A program made the translations under genes and the position numbers. A stretch of 64,000 nt of DNA from the NCBI RefSeq assembly GCF_004378255.1, contig NZ_SNQG01000005.1:310001-374000 (forward strand), given 5' to 3'. Numbering within the stretch: position 1 is the first letter of the stretch; each line of letters starts with the position of its first letter. A model generated the notes under the pieces. That model made no database searches. It saw only the letters and a program-made list of their open reading frames with translations, and was not told the DNA's origin. Shown piece by piece: positions 33,895-43,178 of the stretch. This DNA is from Mucilaginibacter phyllosphaerae. GTDB lineage: Bacteria; Bacteroidota; Bacteroidia; Sphingobacteriales; Sphingobacteriaceae.

Positions 33895-34458
33895 ATGATT
33901 GAAGTAGGAAGCGTGTTGTTGCACGAGGATGTGATTAAAAACAATTTTGTTTGCAATTTAAACAAGTGCAAAGGTGCATGCTGCCTGGAGGGCGATTCGG
34001 GCGCGCCCCTAAACCATGATGAACTGGAGATACTGGCAGATATTTATCCGAAGGTAAAACCATACATGACAGCCAAAGGTATTGCTACTATTGAGCGGGA
34101 AGGTACACACGTTACCGATTTTGAAGGTGATTATACCACCCCCTGTGTAGATACTAACAAAGAATGCGCTTATGTTACCTGGGAAAACGGTATCACCAAA
34201 TGCGCCATTGAAAAAGCTTATGAAGAAGGCGCTGTTAATTGGCAAAAACCAATCTCGTGCCACTTATACCCTATCCGTATAACAGCCTATCCGGAATTTG
34301 ATGTTTTAAATTACGACCGGTGGAACATCTGTAGCCCCGCATGTACTTTTGGGGATGAACTACAGGTAAAAGTGCATGAATTTTTAAAAGGCCCTCTTAT
34401 CCGCAAATACGGCGAAAACTGGTATCGCGAACTGGAAGATACTGTTGCCGGTATTTAA
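33895..34458 (+). CDS. DUF3109 cysteine-rich protein
   Basis: A 187-residue soluble protein with a dense cysteine set: [11 protein letters not shown] near the N-terminus, [27 protein letters not shown] and ICSPACTF. The spacing resembles the YkgJ/FliB-type Fe-S or zinc cluster family, and CHLYP is diagnostic. No enzyme activity is known for DUF3109. It directly follows the DUF3108 gene and precedes gmd. Confidence 0.85.
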   Translation: MIEVGSVLLHEDVIKNNFVCNLNKCKGACCLEGDSGAPLNHDELEILADIYPKVKPYMTAKGIATIEREGTHVTDFEGDYTTPCVDTNKECAYVTWENGITKCAIEKAYEEGAVNWQKPISCHLYPIRITAYPEFDVLNYDRWNICSPACTFGDELQVKVHEFLKGPLIRKYGENWYRELEDTVAGI

Positions 34459-34523
34459 CAGTTAAGCCAATGCCTGCTTTTACAATTAATTTAAATAATA
34501 TTGTAGCTTATAATAAATTGTTG

Positions 34524-35660
34524 ATGAAAAAAGCTTTAATAACTGGTATTACGGGGCAGGATGGTGCATACTTAGCTGAATTTTTGCTGAAAAAAGGGTA
34601 TGAAGTTCATGGCATAAAACGCAGGGCATCATCTTTTAACACCGACAGGATAGACCACCTGTACCAGGATCCGCATGAAAGCGGTGCAAAATTAATGCTT
34701 CATTACGGCGACCTTACCGATTCTATGAACCTAACCCGGCTGATACAGGAAATTCAGCCCGATGAGATCTATAACCTGGGTGCACAAAGCCACGTTAAGG
34801 TGAGTTTTGATTCGCCCGAGTACACAGCCAATGCCGATGGTATTGGTGTATTGCGCATACTGGAAGCCATCAGGCTTTTAGGGCTTACCAAAAAAACCCG
34901 CCTATACCAGGCATCTACATCAGAGCTTTATGGTTTGGTGCAGCATGTGCCGCAAAGCGAAACAACCCCTTTCTATCCACGCTCGCCTTATGCAGTGGCC
35001 AAACTTTACGGATACTGGATCATTGTGAATTATCGCGAAGCTTACCAGATGTATGCCTGCAATGGTATTTTATTTAACCATGAAAGCCCGATACGCGGCG
35101 AAACTTTTGTTACGCGTAAAATTACACGTGCTGTAGCCAAGATTGGGTTAGGCCTGCAGGAATGCCTGTATATAGGCAATTTATCGGCCCAGCGCGATTG
35201 GGGGCATGCCAAGGATTATATTGTAGCCATGTGGCTGATGTTGCAGCAGGATAAGCCCGAGGACTATGTAATAGCAACAGGTGTAACCACCACCGTGCGC
35301 GAATTTATTAAAATGGCCTTTAATGAGCTGGGCATTGAAGTTGAATTTAGCGGCAAAGACGAGCATGAACGCGGAGTGATCATTGATATCGACCAGCAAA
35401 AAATAGAAGCATTGGGCTTAAACGCCGACGCTTTAAAATTCGGGCAAACCATTGTTAAGGTTGATCCTAAATATTTTAGGCCTACCGAGGTTGACCTTTT
35501 GATCGGCGACCCATCCAAAGCTAAAAAACAACTGGGCTGGGAACCAGGCTACGATCTGCAGGCGCTGGTTACAGACATGGTTCAGTCTGACCTGCACCTG
35601 GCCAAAAAAGATGAGCACATGAAAAAAGGCGGCTTTAAAACTTTAAACTATTTTGAATAG
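34524..35660 (+). CDS. gmd: GDP-mannose 4,6-dehydratase
   Basis: A 378-residue extended short-chain dehydrogenase that converts GDP-mannose to GDP-4-keto-6-deoxymannose, the entry to GDP-fucose and related sugars. It has [16 protein letters not shown] (NADP binding), [31 protein letters not shown], the active-site STSELYG and [15 protein letters not shown], and [17 protein letters not shown]. The Ile replaces the Arg commonly seen in HESPRRGE. The ATG at 34524 starts [12 protein letters not shown]; an upstream ATG at 34470 is less likely. It overlaps the Wzi-like frame only if that gene used its distal start. Confidence 0.95.
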   Translation: MKKALITGITGQDGAYLAEFLLKKGYEVHGIKRRASSFNTDRIDHLYQDPHESGAKLMLHYGDLTDSMNLTRLIQEIQPDEIYNLGAQSHVKVSFDSPEYTANADGIGVLRILEAIRLLGLTKKTRLYQASTSELYGLVQHVPQSETTPFYPRSPYAVAKLYGYWIIVNYREAYQMYACNGILFNHESPIRGETFVTRKITRAVAKIGLGLQECLYIGNLSAQRDWGHAKDYIVAMWLMLQQDKPEDYVIATGVTTTVREFIKMAFNELGIEVEFSGKDEHERGVIIDIDQQKIEALGLNADALKFGQTIVKVDPKYFRPTEVDLLIGDPSKAKKQLGWEPGYDLQALVTDMVQSDLHLAKKDEHMKKGGFKTLNYFE

Positions 35661-35679
35661 TCAGCCCAAACGGAATGAT

Positions 35680-37299
35680 ATGAAGAGAATAATACTTATC
35701 AGTATAACATTAATATTGGTTACGGCAGGCATTGCCCGTTCGCAATCAATCTATCAGCCTTACTCTTACGAATTTTATCAAAAGTTTAATACTGACGCCT
35801 ATTCTACTAAAACACGGCTGCATACTTCGCTGAAACCCTTCTTTGTTGACGATTCCTTACTGATGCGCAGTTATGATTCGATCATCAATTATGGCAGCAA
35901 TGCATCTAATAAAGATATTTTATACCGCAAACTTTTTAACGAACACCAAATAGATATAAAAGGCGCTAACTCTACTTTTTATGCAGACCTGTTGCCGGAT
36001 TTTAATGTAGGCCGGGATTTTTCGCAGAAAAGAAACACCTACCTCAGCTCTATAGGGTTGCAGATAGGGGGTACTGTTAGCAACAAATTTTATTATAATG
36101 TAACCGGTTATTTAAACCGTGCCCAGGTGCCCGATTATATTTCAACTTATATCCGGCAGGTAGGTATTGTGCCGGGAATGGCTTATGCAGGCACTTTTAA
36201 CAACAAGCCAAACGCTTATGGCTGGGATTATATAACTGCCATAGCATCATACACGCCTGTTAAATTTTTAAACATTACTGCCGGCCGTGATAAAACCTTT
36301 ATCGGCGATGGCTACCGCTCATTGTTACTATCTGATTATTCATCGCCATACCCTTTCTTTAAATTAACAGCTAACCTGGGTAACGTAAAATACATGGCCA
36401 TGTGGGCCAATTTTGCCGATCCGGCGGGTACCAGCGATCATTTTAACAACCGCAGCAAATGGGGTGTTTTCCACTATCTGGACTGGAACGTAAATAACCG
36501 CCTGTCTATAGGTTTCTTTGATTCGGTAATATGGGGTAATGTAGATGATAACGGTTATAAGCATGGCTTTGATTTTAGCTATATAAACCCGGTGATATTT
36601 TTAAGGCCGGTAGAGGCCGCAAACGGCTCGCCGGATAATGCACTCATTGGCTTTACCAGTAAATATAAATTAACAGACGGTATTACGGCCTATGGCCAGT
36701 TCTCGCTGGATGAATTCCAGGCAAAAGAATTTTTTTCAAACACCGGGAGCGTACGTAATAAATTTGGCTACCAGTTTGGTATCAGGGGTGCAAACCTGTT
36801 TAGTGTAAAAAACCTGAATTACCTGTTAGAAACCAATACGGTAAGGCCTTTTACCTATTCCGAAAGGGCAACAATCTTAAATTATTCGGCAAACAGCGAG
36901 CCTTTAGCGCATCCCTGGGGAGCAAACTTTCGCGAGGTGGTTGCCCTGCTAAACTACTCTTACAAACGTTTTGATCTGATGGGCGAAGTTGATTACGGCC
37001 ATTACGGGCTTGATATAAACGGCGCCAACTATGGTAAAGATATCTTTTTGCCTTACACCAAACCCGTACAGCAAAACAATAATAACATTGCCCAGGGCTT
37101 AACTACCAATATGGTTTATCTGCAGGGTAAAATTGGCTATGTGCTTAACCCAAAATACAATTTAAGGTTAGAGCTTGGGGGCATCTACCGTACAGAAAAG
37201 AACAGCGCCTTTAATGATAAAACCAGCATGTTAACCTTTGGCGTACGCAGCTCGTTCCGCCAGATCTATACCGATTTGGCCAGTTACAAAACGCATTAA
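35680..37299 (+). CDS. Wzi/RemB-like outer-membrane beta-barrel
   Basis: A 539-residue exported protein. The signal peptide is MKRIILISITLILVTAGIAR followed by SQS. A periplasmic helical part (NEHQIDIKGANSTFYADLLP) leads into a barrel with the capsule-assembly/RemB segment LNITAGRDKTFIGDGYRSLL, LSDYSSPYPFFKL, and many amphipathic strands up to FGVRSSFRQ. Related proteins anchor capsule to the outer membrane or take part in gliding. The adjacent gmd favours a polysaccharide role. A bidirectional terminator follows. Confidence 0.8.
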   Translation: MKRIILISITLILVTAGIARSQSIYQPYSYEFYQKFNTDAYSTKTRLHTSLKPFFVDDSLLMRSYDSIINYGSNASNKDILYRKLFNEHQIDIKGANSTFYADLLPDFNVGRDFSQKRNTYLSSIGLQIGGTVSNKFYYNVTGYLNRAQVPDYISTYIRQVGIVPGMAYAGTFNNKPNAYGWDYITAIASYTPVKFLNITAGRDKTFIGDGYRSLLLSDYSSPYPFFKLTANLGNVKYMAMWANFADPAGTSDHFNNRSKWGVFHYLDWNVNNRLSIGFFDSVIWGNVDDNGYKHGFDFSYINPVIFLRPVEAANGSPDNALIGFTSKYKLTDGITAYGQFSLDEFQAKEFFSNTGSVRNKFGYQFGIRGANLFSVKNLNYLLETNTVRPFTYSERATILNYSANSEPLAHPWGANFREVVALLNYSYKRFDLMGEVDYGHYGLDINGANYGKDIFLPYTKPVQQNNNNIAQGLTTNMVYLQGKIGYVLNPKYNLRLELGGIYRTEKNSAFNDKTSMLTFGVRSSFRQIYTDLASYKTH

Positions 37300-37328
37300 C
37301 AAATCATTAACTAATAAAAAAACATCAT

Positions 37329-37367
37329 AAAAAAAGGCAGCTTTGTATGACCAAAGCTGCCTTTTTT
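37329..37367. terminator. Bidirectional intrinsic terminator
   Basis: AAAAAAGGCAGCTTTG, loop TATGAC, CAAAGCTGCCTTTTTT: a perfect stem between convergent genes, with T-runs in both directions. Confidence 0.9.
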
Positions 37368-37384
37368 ATGGAAATATTTCGACT

Positions 37385-37870
37385 TTAAACCGGCTTCATT
37401 TCACCTTTTATCGCCCTTAAAAGTTCATTAGCATGCTGCGAACCGATGATGTACACCAAGCCGTCCCTGTCGGTTAAATGTATGGCATCGTTACCGGCGG
37501 CGTAAAAACGGATGGTACCTTTTGTATGCAGGTTGTAAACCGGGTTATTAAATAAGTACCTGCTATAAGTGCCTTTTTCAACCTTTACAATACTGTTCAG
37601 ATCTATTTTTACCCTGCGGGTGCTCCACAAGCCATCAAGCAAAATACTTTTATTGATAACCGTGGTGCTAAAGTGCAGCAGAAAACCCATAATGATGGAT
37701 ATGATAATGATCACAAACCCTACAATGGCCAGCAGGTCGCCGTTGCGCTCCCGCTCATCGGTAAAAAAGTAGGCAGCAAAGCAAAACAGGGCCAAAACAA
37801 GGCGGATGGTTATAGGGATCCATTCCCTGCCCAGGTATTGCTTCTCGATAAAAATGCCTTTGTCGCTCAT
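37385..37870 (-). CDS. Hypothetical membrane protein, two TM helices plus PH-like domain
   Basis: A 161-residue protein of unknown function with two membrane helices (about residues 20-36 and 46-68) and a C-terminal beta-rich region, STRRVKIDLNSIVKVEKGTY and GTIRFYAAGNDAIHLTDRDG, reminiscent of bacterial PH domains. Same plan as the protein at 10084-10530. It overlaps the tilS stop by ATGA, so it is the second gene of that operon. Confidence 0.68.
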   Translation of the reverse strand: MSDKGIFIEKQYLGREWIPITIRLVLALFCFAAYFFTDERERNGDLLAIVGFVIIIISIIMGFLLHFSTTVINKSILLDGLWSTRRVKIDLNSIVKVEKGTYSRYLFNNPVYNLHTKGTIRFYAAGNDAIHLTDRDGLVYIIGSQHANELLRAIKGEMKPV

Positions 37871-39201
37871 AATTTATACAGTTCGAATATAGTAACTTTT
37901 TTAGTGTTATTACGCACCTTATACCTATCATCCAGCCTGTAACCCCCAAGCCAGATGATCTCGCCGTTGCCGTTTTGCAGTACAGGCACAGCATTTTTTT
38001 GATGCAGGGGCAATTTAGCCTGAATAAAAAAATCACTCAGCTTTTGCCTGTTTTTCATCCCCAGCGGGTAAAAAACATCACCCTGCTGCCATGCGCGTAA
38101 TGTTAAAGGGTAAATCAGCAGTGCGGCATCTACCGATACCGCCAAAGGGTTATCCCGGATAATGAGCGGGCTGTCATCATGCCATAAGGTTAGTTTATAG
38201 CTGTTGTACATCACGTTTGTAGTGTTTTTATCGATGTTTACCCCGGTATCCGTTTTTACAGCCCTGGGAGATATGATGAGTTTCCCCCTGTCAACCAGCA
38301 ACTTAAAGGCGGCACTTTCAAAAACGCGGCCTGCATGCTTGTTTAAAGCAGTAAGCAGGTCATCAACTACCGGTTGGGTAAAACCATACTCCTGCAAAAG
38401 CCTAAAAAGCAACAGGCGCTGCGGCGAAAGCTTTTTTACTGCATCAATGCTGATGTGCACCTCGTTACCATGCCGCACCGGCAACTCCCTTTTTAATGCG
38501 GCCACCTTATCGTTCAGCAGTACTTCCAGGTCCTTAAAGTTGCGCAGGTTGTTTTCAAACGTGCTTTCCAGGTTTGGGTTCAGTTCTTTCAGTAACGGGA
38601 TTACCTGGTGGCGTATTTTGTTACGGGCATATTTTACCGATGCGTTCGAGGCATCCTCGGCATAATTTAAACCTTCGGCGCTGATGATAGTCTGTATCTC
38701 GTGGCGGGTTAAAAAAAGCAGCGGGCGCACCAGGGGGCCATTTTTGGGCAGGATGCCATGCAGGCCAGCAATGCCGGTACCCCGTGTAAGGTTTAACAAT
38801 ATAGTTTCGATCGTATCGTTTTGATGATGAGCGAGTGATATGGCATCATAACCTGCCGATTGGCTGATCTGAGCAAACCATTGGTACCGCATATCGCGCG
38901 CAGCCATCTGGATGGAAACCTTGTTATCGGCCGCGTATTGTTTTGTATCAAAATTAACGGTGTAGAAGCTAACGCCCATTTGCTGTGCAAGCAGGCGGGT
39001 AAATTCCTGGTCGGCATCGGCATCGGCGCCGCGCAGCATAAAATTACAATGTGCAATGCCAAAATTATAACCGGCTGCTTTTAGCAGATGTGCCATCAAA
39101 ACAGAATCCATGCCCCCGCTTACGGCTGCCAGTATTTTGCAGGCAGGCGTAAATAAGCTATTTTGTTCAATAAAATCAACAAAGCGTTTTACAGGGAGCA
39201 T
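37867..39201 (-). CDS. tilS: tRNA(Ile)-lysidine synthetase
   Basis: A 444-residue N-type ATP pyrophosphatase that modifies C34 of the CAU-anticodon tRNA-Ile to lysidine so that it reads AUA. The P-loop is AVSGGMDSVLMAHLL, followed by AHCNFMLRGADADADQEF, SLAHHQNDTIETILLNLTRG (the catalytic HxxxD region), and the C-terminal TilS domain (LRAWQQGDVFYPLGMKNRQK, LSDFFIQAKLP). Complete length. Divergent from the OstA-like gene across 51 bases. Confidence 0.95.
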   Translation of the reverse strand: MLPVKRFVDFIEQNSLFTPACKILAAVSGGMDSVLMAHLLKAAGYNFGIAHCNFMLRGADADADQEFTRLLAQQMGVSFYTVNFDTKQYAADNKVSIQMAARDMRYQWFAQISQSAGYDAISLAHHQNDTIETILLNLTRGTGIAGLHGILPKNGPLVRPLLFLTRHEIQTIISAEGLNYAEDASNASVKYARNKIRHQVIPLLKELNPNLESTFENNLRNFKDLEVLLNDKVAALKRELPVRHGNEVHISIDAVKKLSPQRLLLFRLLQEYGFTQPVVDDLLTALNKHAGRVFESAAFKLLVDRGKLIISPRAVKTDTGVNIDKNTTNVMYNSYKLTLWHDDSPLIIRDNPLAVSVDAALLIYPLTLRAWQQGDVFYPLGMKNRQKLSDFFIQAKLPLHQKNAVPVLQNGNGEIIWLGGYRLDDRYKVRNNTKKVTIFELYKL

Positions 39202-39239
39202 ACGCCAAAATTATTAATTTAATAACCCCCGCAAAAAAC

Positions 39240-39247
39240 TAATTTTG
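39240..39247 (+). promoter_or_regulatory. Bacteroidota -7 box (TAATTTTG) for the OstA-like gene
   Basis: TAATTTTG ends 5 bases before the GTG at 39253, so the message would be nearly leaderless. The -33 region is poor. Confidence 0.45.
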
Positions 39248-39252
39248 CCATT

Positions 39253-41802
39253 GTGATAAAATACCTTTTTACTACAATCCTATTACTGATTACCCTGGCG
39301 GTTTCTGCGCAGAAAAAGTCGGTTGTTTACCTTATACAATCAAAAAGCAGCCAGGGCATAAAACTAAACGGCAGGGATGTACTTAAGGTTTACCAGGGCG
39401 TATTTAAGCAGGACAATTCGGTAATGCGGTCAGACAGCGGGTATTTTTATGCGCAGGATAACGCTTTTGATGCTTTTGGCCATGTAAACATTACCCAGGG
39501 CGATACGCTGAACATTTACGCTGACAAGCTGAATTACAACGGCAACACCAAAACAGCCATCCTTACCGATAATGTAAAGATGATTGATAAGGATGCCGTT
39601 TTAACAACCAATTACCTTACCTACAACACCGCAACCCGCATAGGCACCTACACCGGGGGCGGCAAGCTGGTGAACAAGGATAACACCCTGACCAGTAAGA
39701 ACGGTTATTATTTTGCCTTTTCGCGCGATGCTTACTTTAGGTACAACGTAGTGCTGGTAACGCCAGATGCCCTGATAAAAACCGACACCATGCGCTATAA
39801 CAGCGGCAGCCGCATAGCCTATTTTTACGGGCCCACAAATATTTACGATAACAAAGACAAAAAAGACACCCTGTACACCGAAAACGGTTTGTATAACACC
39901 GTTACCGAGCAGGCCTTCTTCGGGAAGAAAAACCTGTATAAACAAGGTACCAAAACCTTAAAGGGCGATAGTTTATTTTACGACAAGCTTAAAGGCTATG
40001 GCCGCGCAGTTAAGCGGGTAACGTTTCATGACAGGGAACAAAATATTACCCTGAAGGGCGACCTGGCTACTTATTATAAGGCGGGCGAACGCACCGTAGT
40101 TACGCAGGACCCTTATGTAATTATTGTTACCGAACAAAAAGATACCACCCAAACAGATACCGTGCAGATACAGCCCGGCGTTAAAACGGCCAACCCGGTT
40201 GCTACTAAAGCAGCACCAACTGTAGGCAAGGCCAATGCCTTTGCTACAAAGCCCCCGGCTAATACCATACCTGTAAAACCCGGTAATTTACCCGCGAAGG
40301 CATTGGCAGATACGGCAGGCAAAATAGCAGCGGCTAACCCGCTGGCGGTAAAGTTGCTTAAGGATACTTTAACAAAAACAGCTGCCGCCAACCCGGCGGC
40401 GGTAAAGGCGCTTGTAGGTGCCGTAGTTAAAACCAACACCAAAACGGTTAAAAAGCCATCATTAGCCATGCCAACCAAACCCGCGGGGTTAGCGGCATTC
40501 TCGATGATAGATACAACGGCAAAAATTAAAACGCCCGAAAAAAAGATAAAGCGCGATTCGATCTATATTTCTGCCGATACCCTGGAAACCCAGATCATGA
40601 CCTATAAAGACTATAAAGCCATGCTGGAAACGCTGCGCCTTTCGCGCATCCGCGATACTACGGCGGTAAAAGTTAATAAGCTTACCCCGGCAGAACAGCG
40701 CAAGGCCGATAAGTTTTTAATTTTAAAGGCACCTAAATGGGTGCAGGATACCTCGCATTACCATCGCGATTTTTTTGGCAAACCAAAGCCAATGGCAGTA
40801 GCCGCACCGCCGGTAACCAAGCCCGGTAAGGACGGCCCGCTTGCCGGTTTAAAAAAAGCGGCAAAGCCCGAAGCTGATAACGACCCGATATTTTTTACCC
40901 CGCCGGTGGTGTTGAGTGATACCGCACGCGTAAGGATAGTGAAGGCCTACCATAGCGCCAAACTGTTTAAATCTGACCTGCAGGCCAAGGCCGACTCGAT
41001 GTTTTACAGCTACAGCGACTCTACCCTTAAATGCTATGTAAACCCGCTGATATGGACACAGGGGTCGCAGCTATCGGGAGATACTATTACCATACAGATG
41101 AAGAACAAAAAGCTGGATAACCTGCATATGTTCCCTTCATCGTTTATTGTGAATATAGAGAAAGACGACTCGACCCACTTTAACCAGATAGCGGGGAAAA
41201 AGATGAGGGGCTTTTTTAAGAACGATAAGCTGGACCGGATGTTTATTGTAGGCAACGCCGAAAGCATTTACTTTACCCGCGACAGCCTGAAGAAGGTTGA
41301 CGGCATGCAGCGGTCATTAAGCAGCAGGATGCGCATTTACTTTAAAAACAGCAGCGCATCAAACATATTTTTTATCACCAAGCCCGAGCACCGCTACGGC
41401 CCGTTAAGTAAGTTTACCGAGGATGAGCGGATTTTGAAAGGCTTTATCTGGAAGCCGAAGGAAAGGCCGGTATCAAAAGAATCCATCATCCCGTCGTACA
41501 ACAGGAAACTGGCCCGCGCACAGGCCGCGGCCGATAAAAAGGCCGGGCTGGACAAGGCCCGGAATGCCTCCGGAAAAGACTCGTTACAAAATAAGCTAAC
41601 CCTGCCTGCAGGTGCAAAAAACGGTAAGGATAGCGTAGGTACGGCCAAGCCGCCTGCAGGCAAAACACCCGCCATTGCCACGCCGGCAGGTAAAACAACC
41701 AAACAGGATAAAACGGCAACCAGCCCTATAACCCCTGTTGTTAAGCCTGCGGCAGATACGGTGAAGAAACAAGCGCCGGTTACCCCGTTAAAAAAGGGAT
41801 AG
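39253..41802 (+). CDS. OstA/LptA-like LPS transport protein with low-complexity inserts
   Basis: An 849-residue periplasmic protein with a GTG start and signal peptide (YLFTTILLLITLAVSAQ). Residues about 20-290 carry repeated OstA beta-jellyroll strands (YFYAQDNAFDAFGHVNITQG, LNIYADKLNYNGNTKTAILT, VTFHDREQNITLKGDLATYY). A Lys/Ala/Pro/Thr-rich stretch of over 100 residues follows (ANPLAVKLLKDTLTKTAAAN), then a second OstA part (AKLFKSDLQAKADSMFYSY, TQGSQLSGDTITIQMKNKKL), and another basic, Ala/Pro-rich tail from about 755. It probably forms part of the periplasmic LPS bridge with LptC. The GTG is required to keep the signal peptide. Confidence 0.83.
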   Translation: MIKYLFTTILLLITLAVSAQKKSVVYLIQSKSSQGIKLNGRDVLKVYQGVFKQDNSVMRSDSGYFYAQDNAFDAFGHVNITQGDTLNIYADKLNYNGNTKTAILTDNVKMIDKDAVLTTNYLTYNTATRIGTYTGGGKLVNKDNTLTSKNGYYFAFSRDAYFRYNVVLVTPDALIKTDTMRYNSGSRIAYFYGPTNIYDNKDKKDTLYTENGLYNTVTEQAFFGKKNLYKQGTKTLKGDSLFYDKLKGYGRAVKRVTFHDREQNITLKGDLATYYKAGERTVVTQDPYVIIVTEQKDTTQTDTVQIQPGVKTANPVATKAAPTVGKANAFATKPPANTIPVKPGNLPAKALADTAGKIAAANPLAVKLLKDTLTKTAAANPAAVKALVGAVVKTNTKTVKKPSLAMPTKPAGLAAFSMIDTTAKIKTPEKKIKRDSIYISADTLETQIMTYKDYKAMLETLRLSRIRDTTAVKVNKLTPAEQRKADKFLILKAPKWVQDTSHYHRDFFGKPKPMAVAAPPVTKPGKDGPLAGLKKAAKPEADNDPIFFTPPVVLSDTARVRIVKAYHSAKLFKSDLQAKADSMFYSYSDSTLKCYVNPLIWTQGSQLSGDTITIQMKNKKLDNLHMFPSSFIVNIEKDDSTHFNQIAGKKMRGFFKNDKLDRMFIVGNAESIYFTRDSLKKVDGMQRSLSSRMRIYFKNSSASNIFFITKPEHRYGPLSKFTEDERILKGFIWKPKERPVSKESIIPSYNRKLARAQAAADKKAGLDKARNASGKDSLQNKLTLPAGAKNGKDSVGTAKPPAGKTPAIATPAGKTTKQDKTATSPITPVVKPAADTVKKQAPVTPLKKG

Positions 41803-41810
41803 CACTGCGC

Positions 41811-42401
41811 TTAAAAAGCCTTGATGCGGGTATTTAAAAATGCAACCATCAGATCTACCGCGCGGCCGCGGTGGCTGATGCTGTTTTTTTCGTCCATGCT
41901 CATTTCGGCAAAGGTGATGTTATAACCATCCGGTTGAAAGATGGGGTCGTAACCAAAACCTGCGGTTCCGCTTCGTTCGGTACGGATGGTGCCGGTTACG
42001 ATGCCTTCAAAAAAATGCTCCCCGCCATTCCACAGTAAAGATATTACCGTGCGGAAACGGGCCTTGCGGTTGCTGCTGCCTTTTAACTTATCCAGCACTT
42101 TATCCATATTGGCCTGGTGGTTGCCATGTGTACCGGCATACCTGGCCGAGTAAATGCCGGGTTCGTTATTCAGGGCGTCTATCTCCAGCCCGCTGTCGTC
42201 GCCAAAGCAATTCAGTTTATATTTTTGATAGATGTGGTGGCTTTTAAGGGATGCATTGGCGTTAAAGGTTAAGCCCGTTTCTGCTATATCATCCTGGCAG
42301 TTTATATCATCAAGGCTTAACAGTTTAATATCGTTACCGGCCTTGGCCTGCACTTCTGCCAGCTTATGGGCATTGTTGGTTGCAAAAACTAATTGCTGCA
42401 T
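41811..42401 (-). CDS. rdgB: Non-canonical purine NTP pyrophosphatase (RdgB/HAM1)
   Basis: A 196-residue ITPase-family enzyme that hydrolyses dITP and XTP to keep deaminated purines out of DNA. It opens QLVFATNNAHKLAEVQ, has FGDDSGLEIDALNNEPGIYS followed by ARYAG, the GFGYDPIFQPDGY motif and SHRGRAV near the C-terminus, all diagnostic. One base separates its start from the stop of the gene upstream, so the pair is co-transcribed. Confidence 0.95.
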   Translation of the reverse strand: MQQLVFATNNAHKLAEVQAKAGNDIKLLSLDDINCQDDIAETGLTFNANASLKSHHIYQKYKLNCFGDDSGLEIDALNNEPGIYSARYAGTHGNHQANMDKVLDKLKGSSNRKARFRTVISLLWNGGEHFFEGIVTGTIRTERSGTAGFGYDPIFQPDGYNITFAEMSMDEKNSISHRGRAVDLMVAFLNTRIKAF

Positions 42402-42402
42402 A

Positions 42403-43035
42403 TTAAAGTGTTTTCATGTGTTCCCAAAAGGTTTTTTTGTTGTCGTTACTGCTCATCATCTCATCAAAGCTAAAACTATACAGCACGTGCGTTTTTTTAC
42501 CCTGCAAAGGCTGGTTAAGCGGCAATTTGCCTATCCCTTCGGGTAACGCATCGCTGCCCATAATAACCAGGCGGGTAGGGCTAAAATATGCCGCCAGTTG
42601 GGCCAGTTTTACGGGCTGGTATTTATTTACATTCAAAACAGCAACATCATCCAGGCTAAGTTCTTTACGCTGCAGGATGCTTGCCAGCGCGGTAAGATGC
42701 GTGGCTGCCATGTGCGTTTCATTACTGTAATTAACCAGTATTAAAAAGTTTTTATTGTTGCTGCCCAGATAATTAAACCCGGTTTCGGGCGTTTCAACAA
42801 CAGGCTGAAGGATCTGCGGGATCACGATAGCGGGCGTTGGTGTTAAAGCAGGCGTTACAGCTGTTTGAGTTATCGCCGCGGGCTGTGGAGCTACCGGCAG
42901 GTTATCCGTTGCAGCAGGTGCTTCGGCTACAGGTAATGCGGCAGGCAAGGCAACTTTATCCTTAGGTAAAAGATAGATCTCGTCTGGCATGATATAACGG
43001 AAGGCCTGCGGATTTTCAACTTTCATATTTAACAT
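42403..43035 (-). CDS. Hypothetical protein with Ala/Pro-rich linker
   Basis: A 210-residue protein, not recognised. A short N-terminal part (MKVENPQAFRYIMPDEIYLL) is joined by a Pro/Ala/Thr/Val-rich linker (about residues 27-80) to a globular alpha/beta region with FLILVNYSNETHMAATHLT, VAVLNVNKYQPVKLAQLAAY and TRLVIMGSDALPEGIG. The conserved core is probably nucleotide-like Rossmann (inference). ATG at 43026 (MKVENPQ) is an equally good start. It precedes rdgB with one base between them. Confidence 0.65.
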   Translation of the reverse strand: MLNMKVENPQAFRYIMPDEIYLLPKDKVALPAALPVAEAPAATDNLPVAPQPAAITQTAVTPALTPTPAIVIPQILQPVVETPETGFNYLGSNNKNFLILVNYSNETHMAATHLTALASILQRKELSLDDVAVLNVNKYQPVKLAQLAAYFSPTRLVIMGSDALPEGIGKLPLNQPLQGKKTHVLYSFSFDEMMSSNDNKKTFWEHMKTL

Positions 43036-43178
43036 AATTTAACCAAAAATACCTATTCATGTTGAAGCATTATAGGCATATTCGCACAACGGGTTAATAA
43101 TACATTATTATTAATAAATTTTACCGAAATTTGCATTTTTAACGGATAAACTATCCGTAGTATTAGTTGAACAATTAC

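Noticed and set aside
38204..38665. 153-codon + strand frame
   Set aside because: Antisense to tilS, without recognisable motifs.
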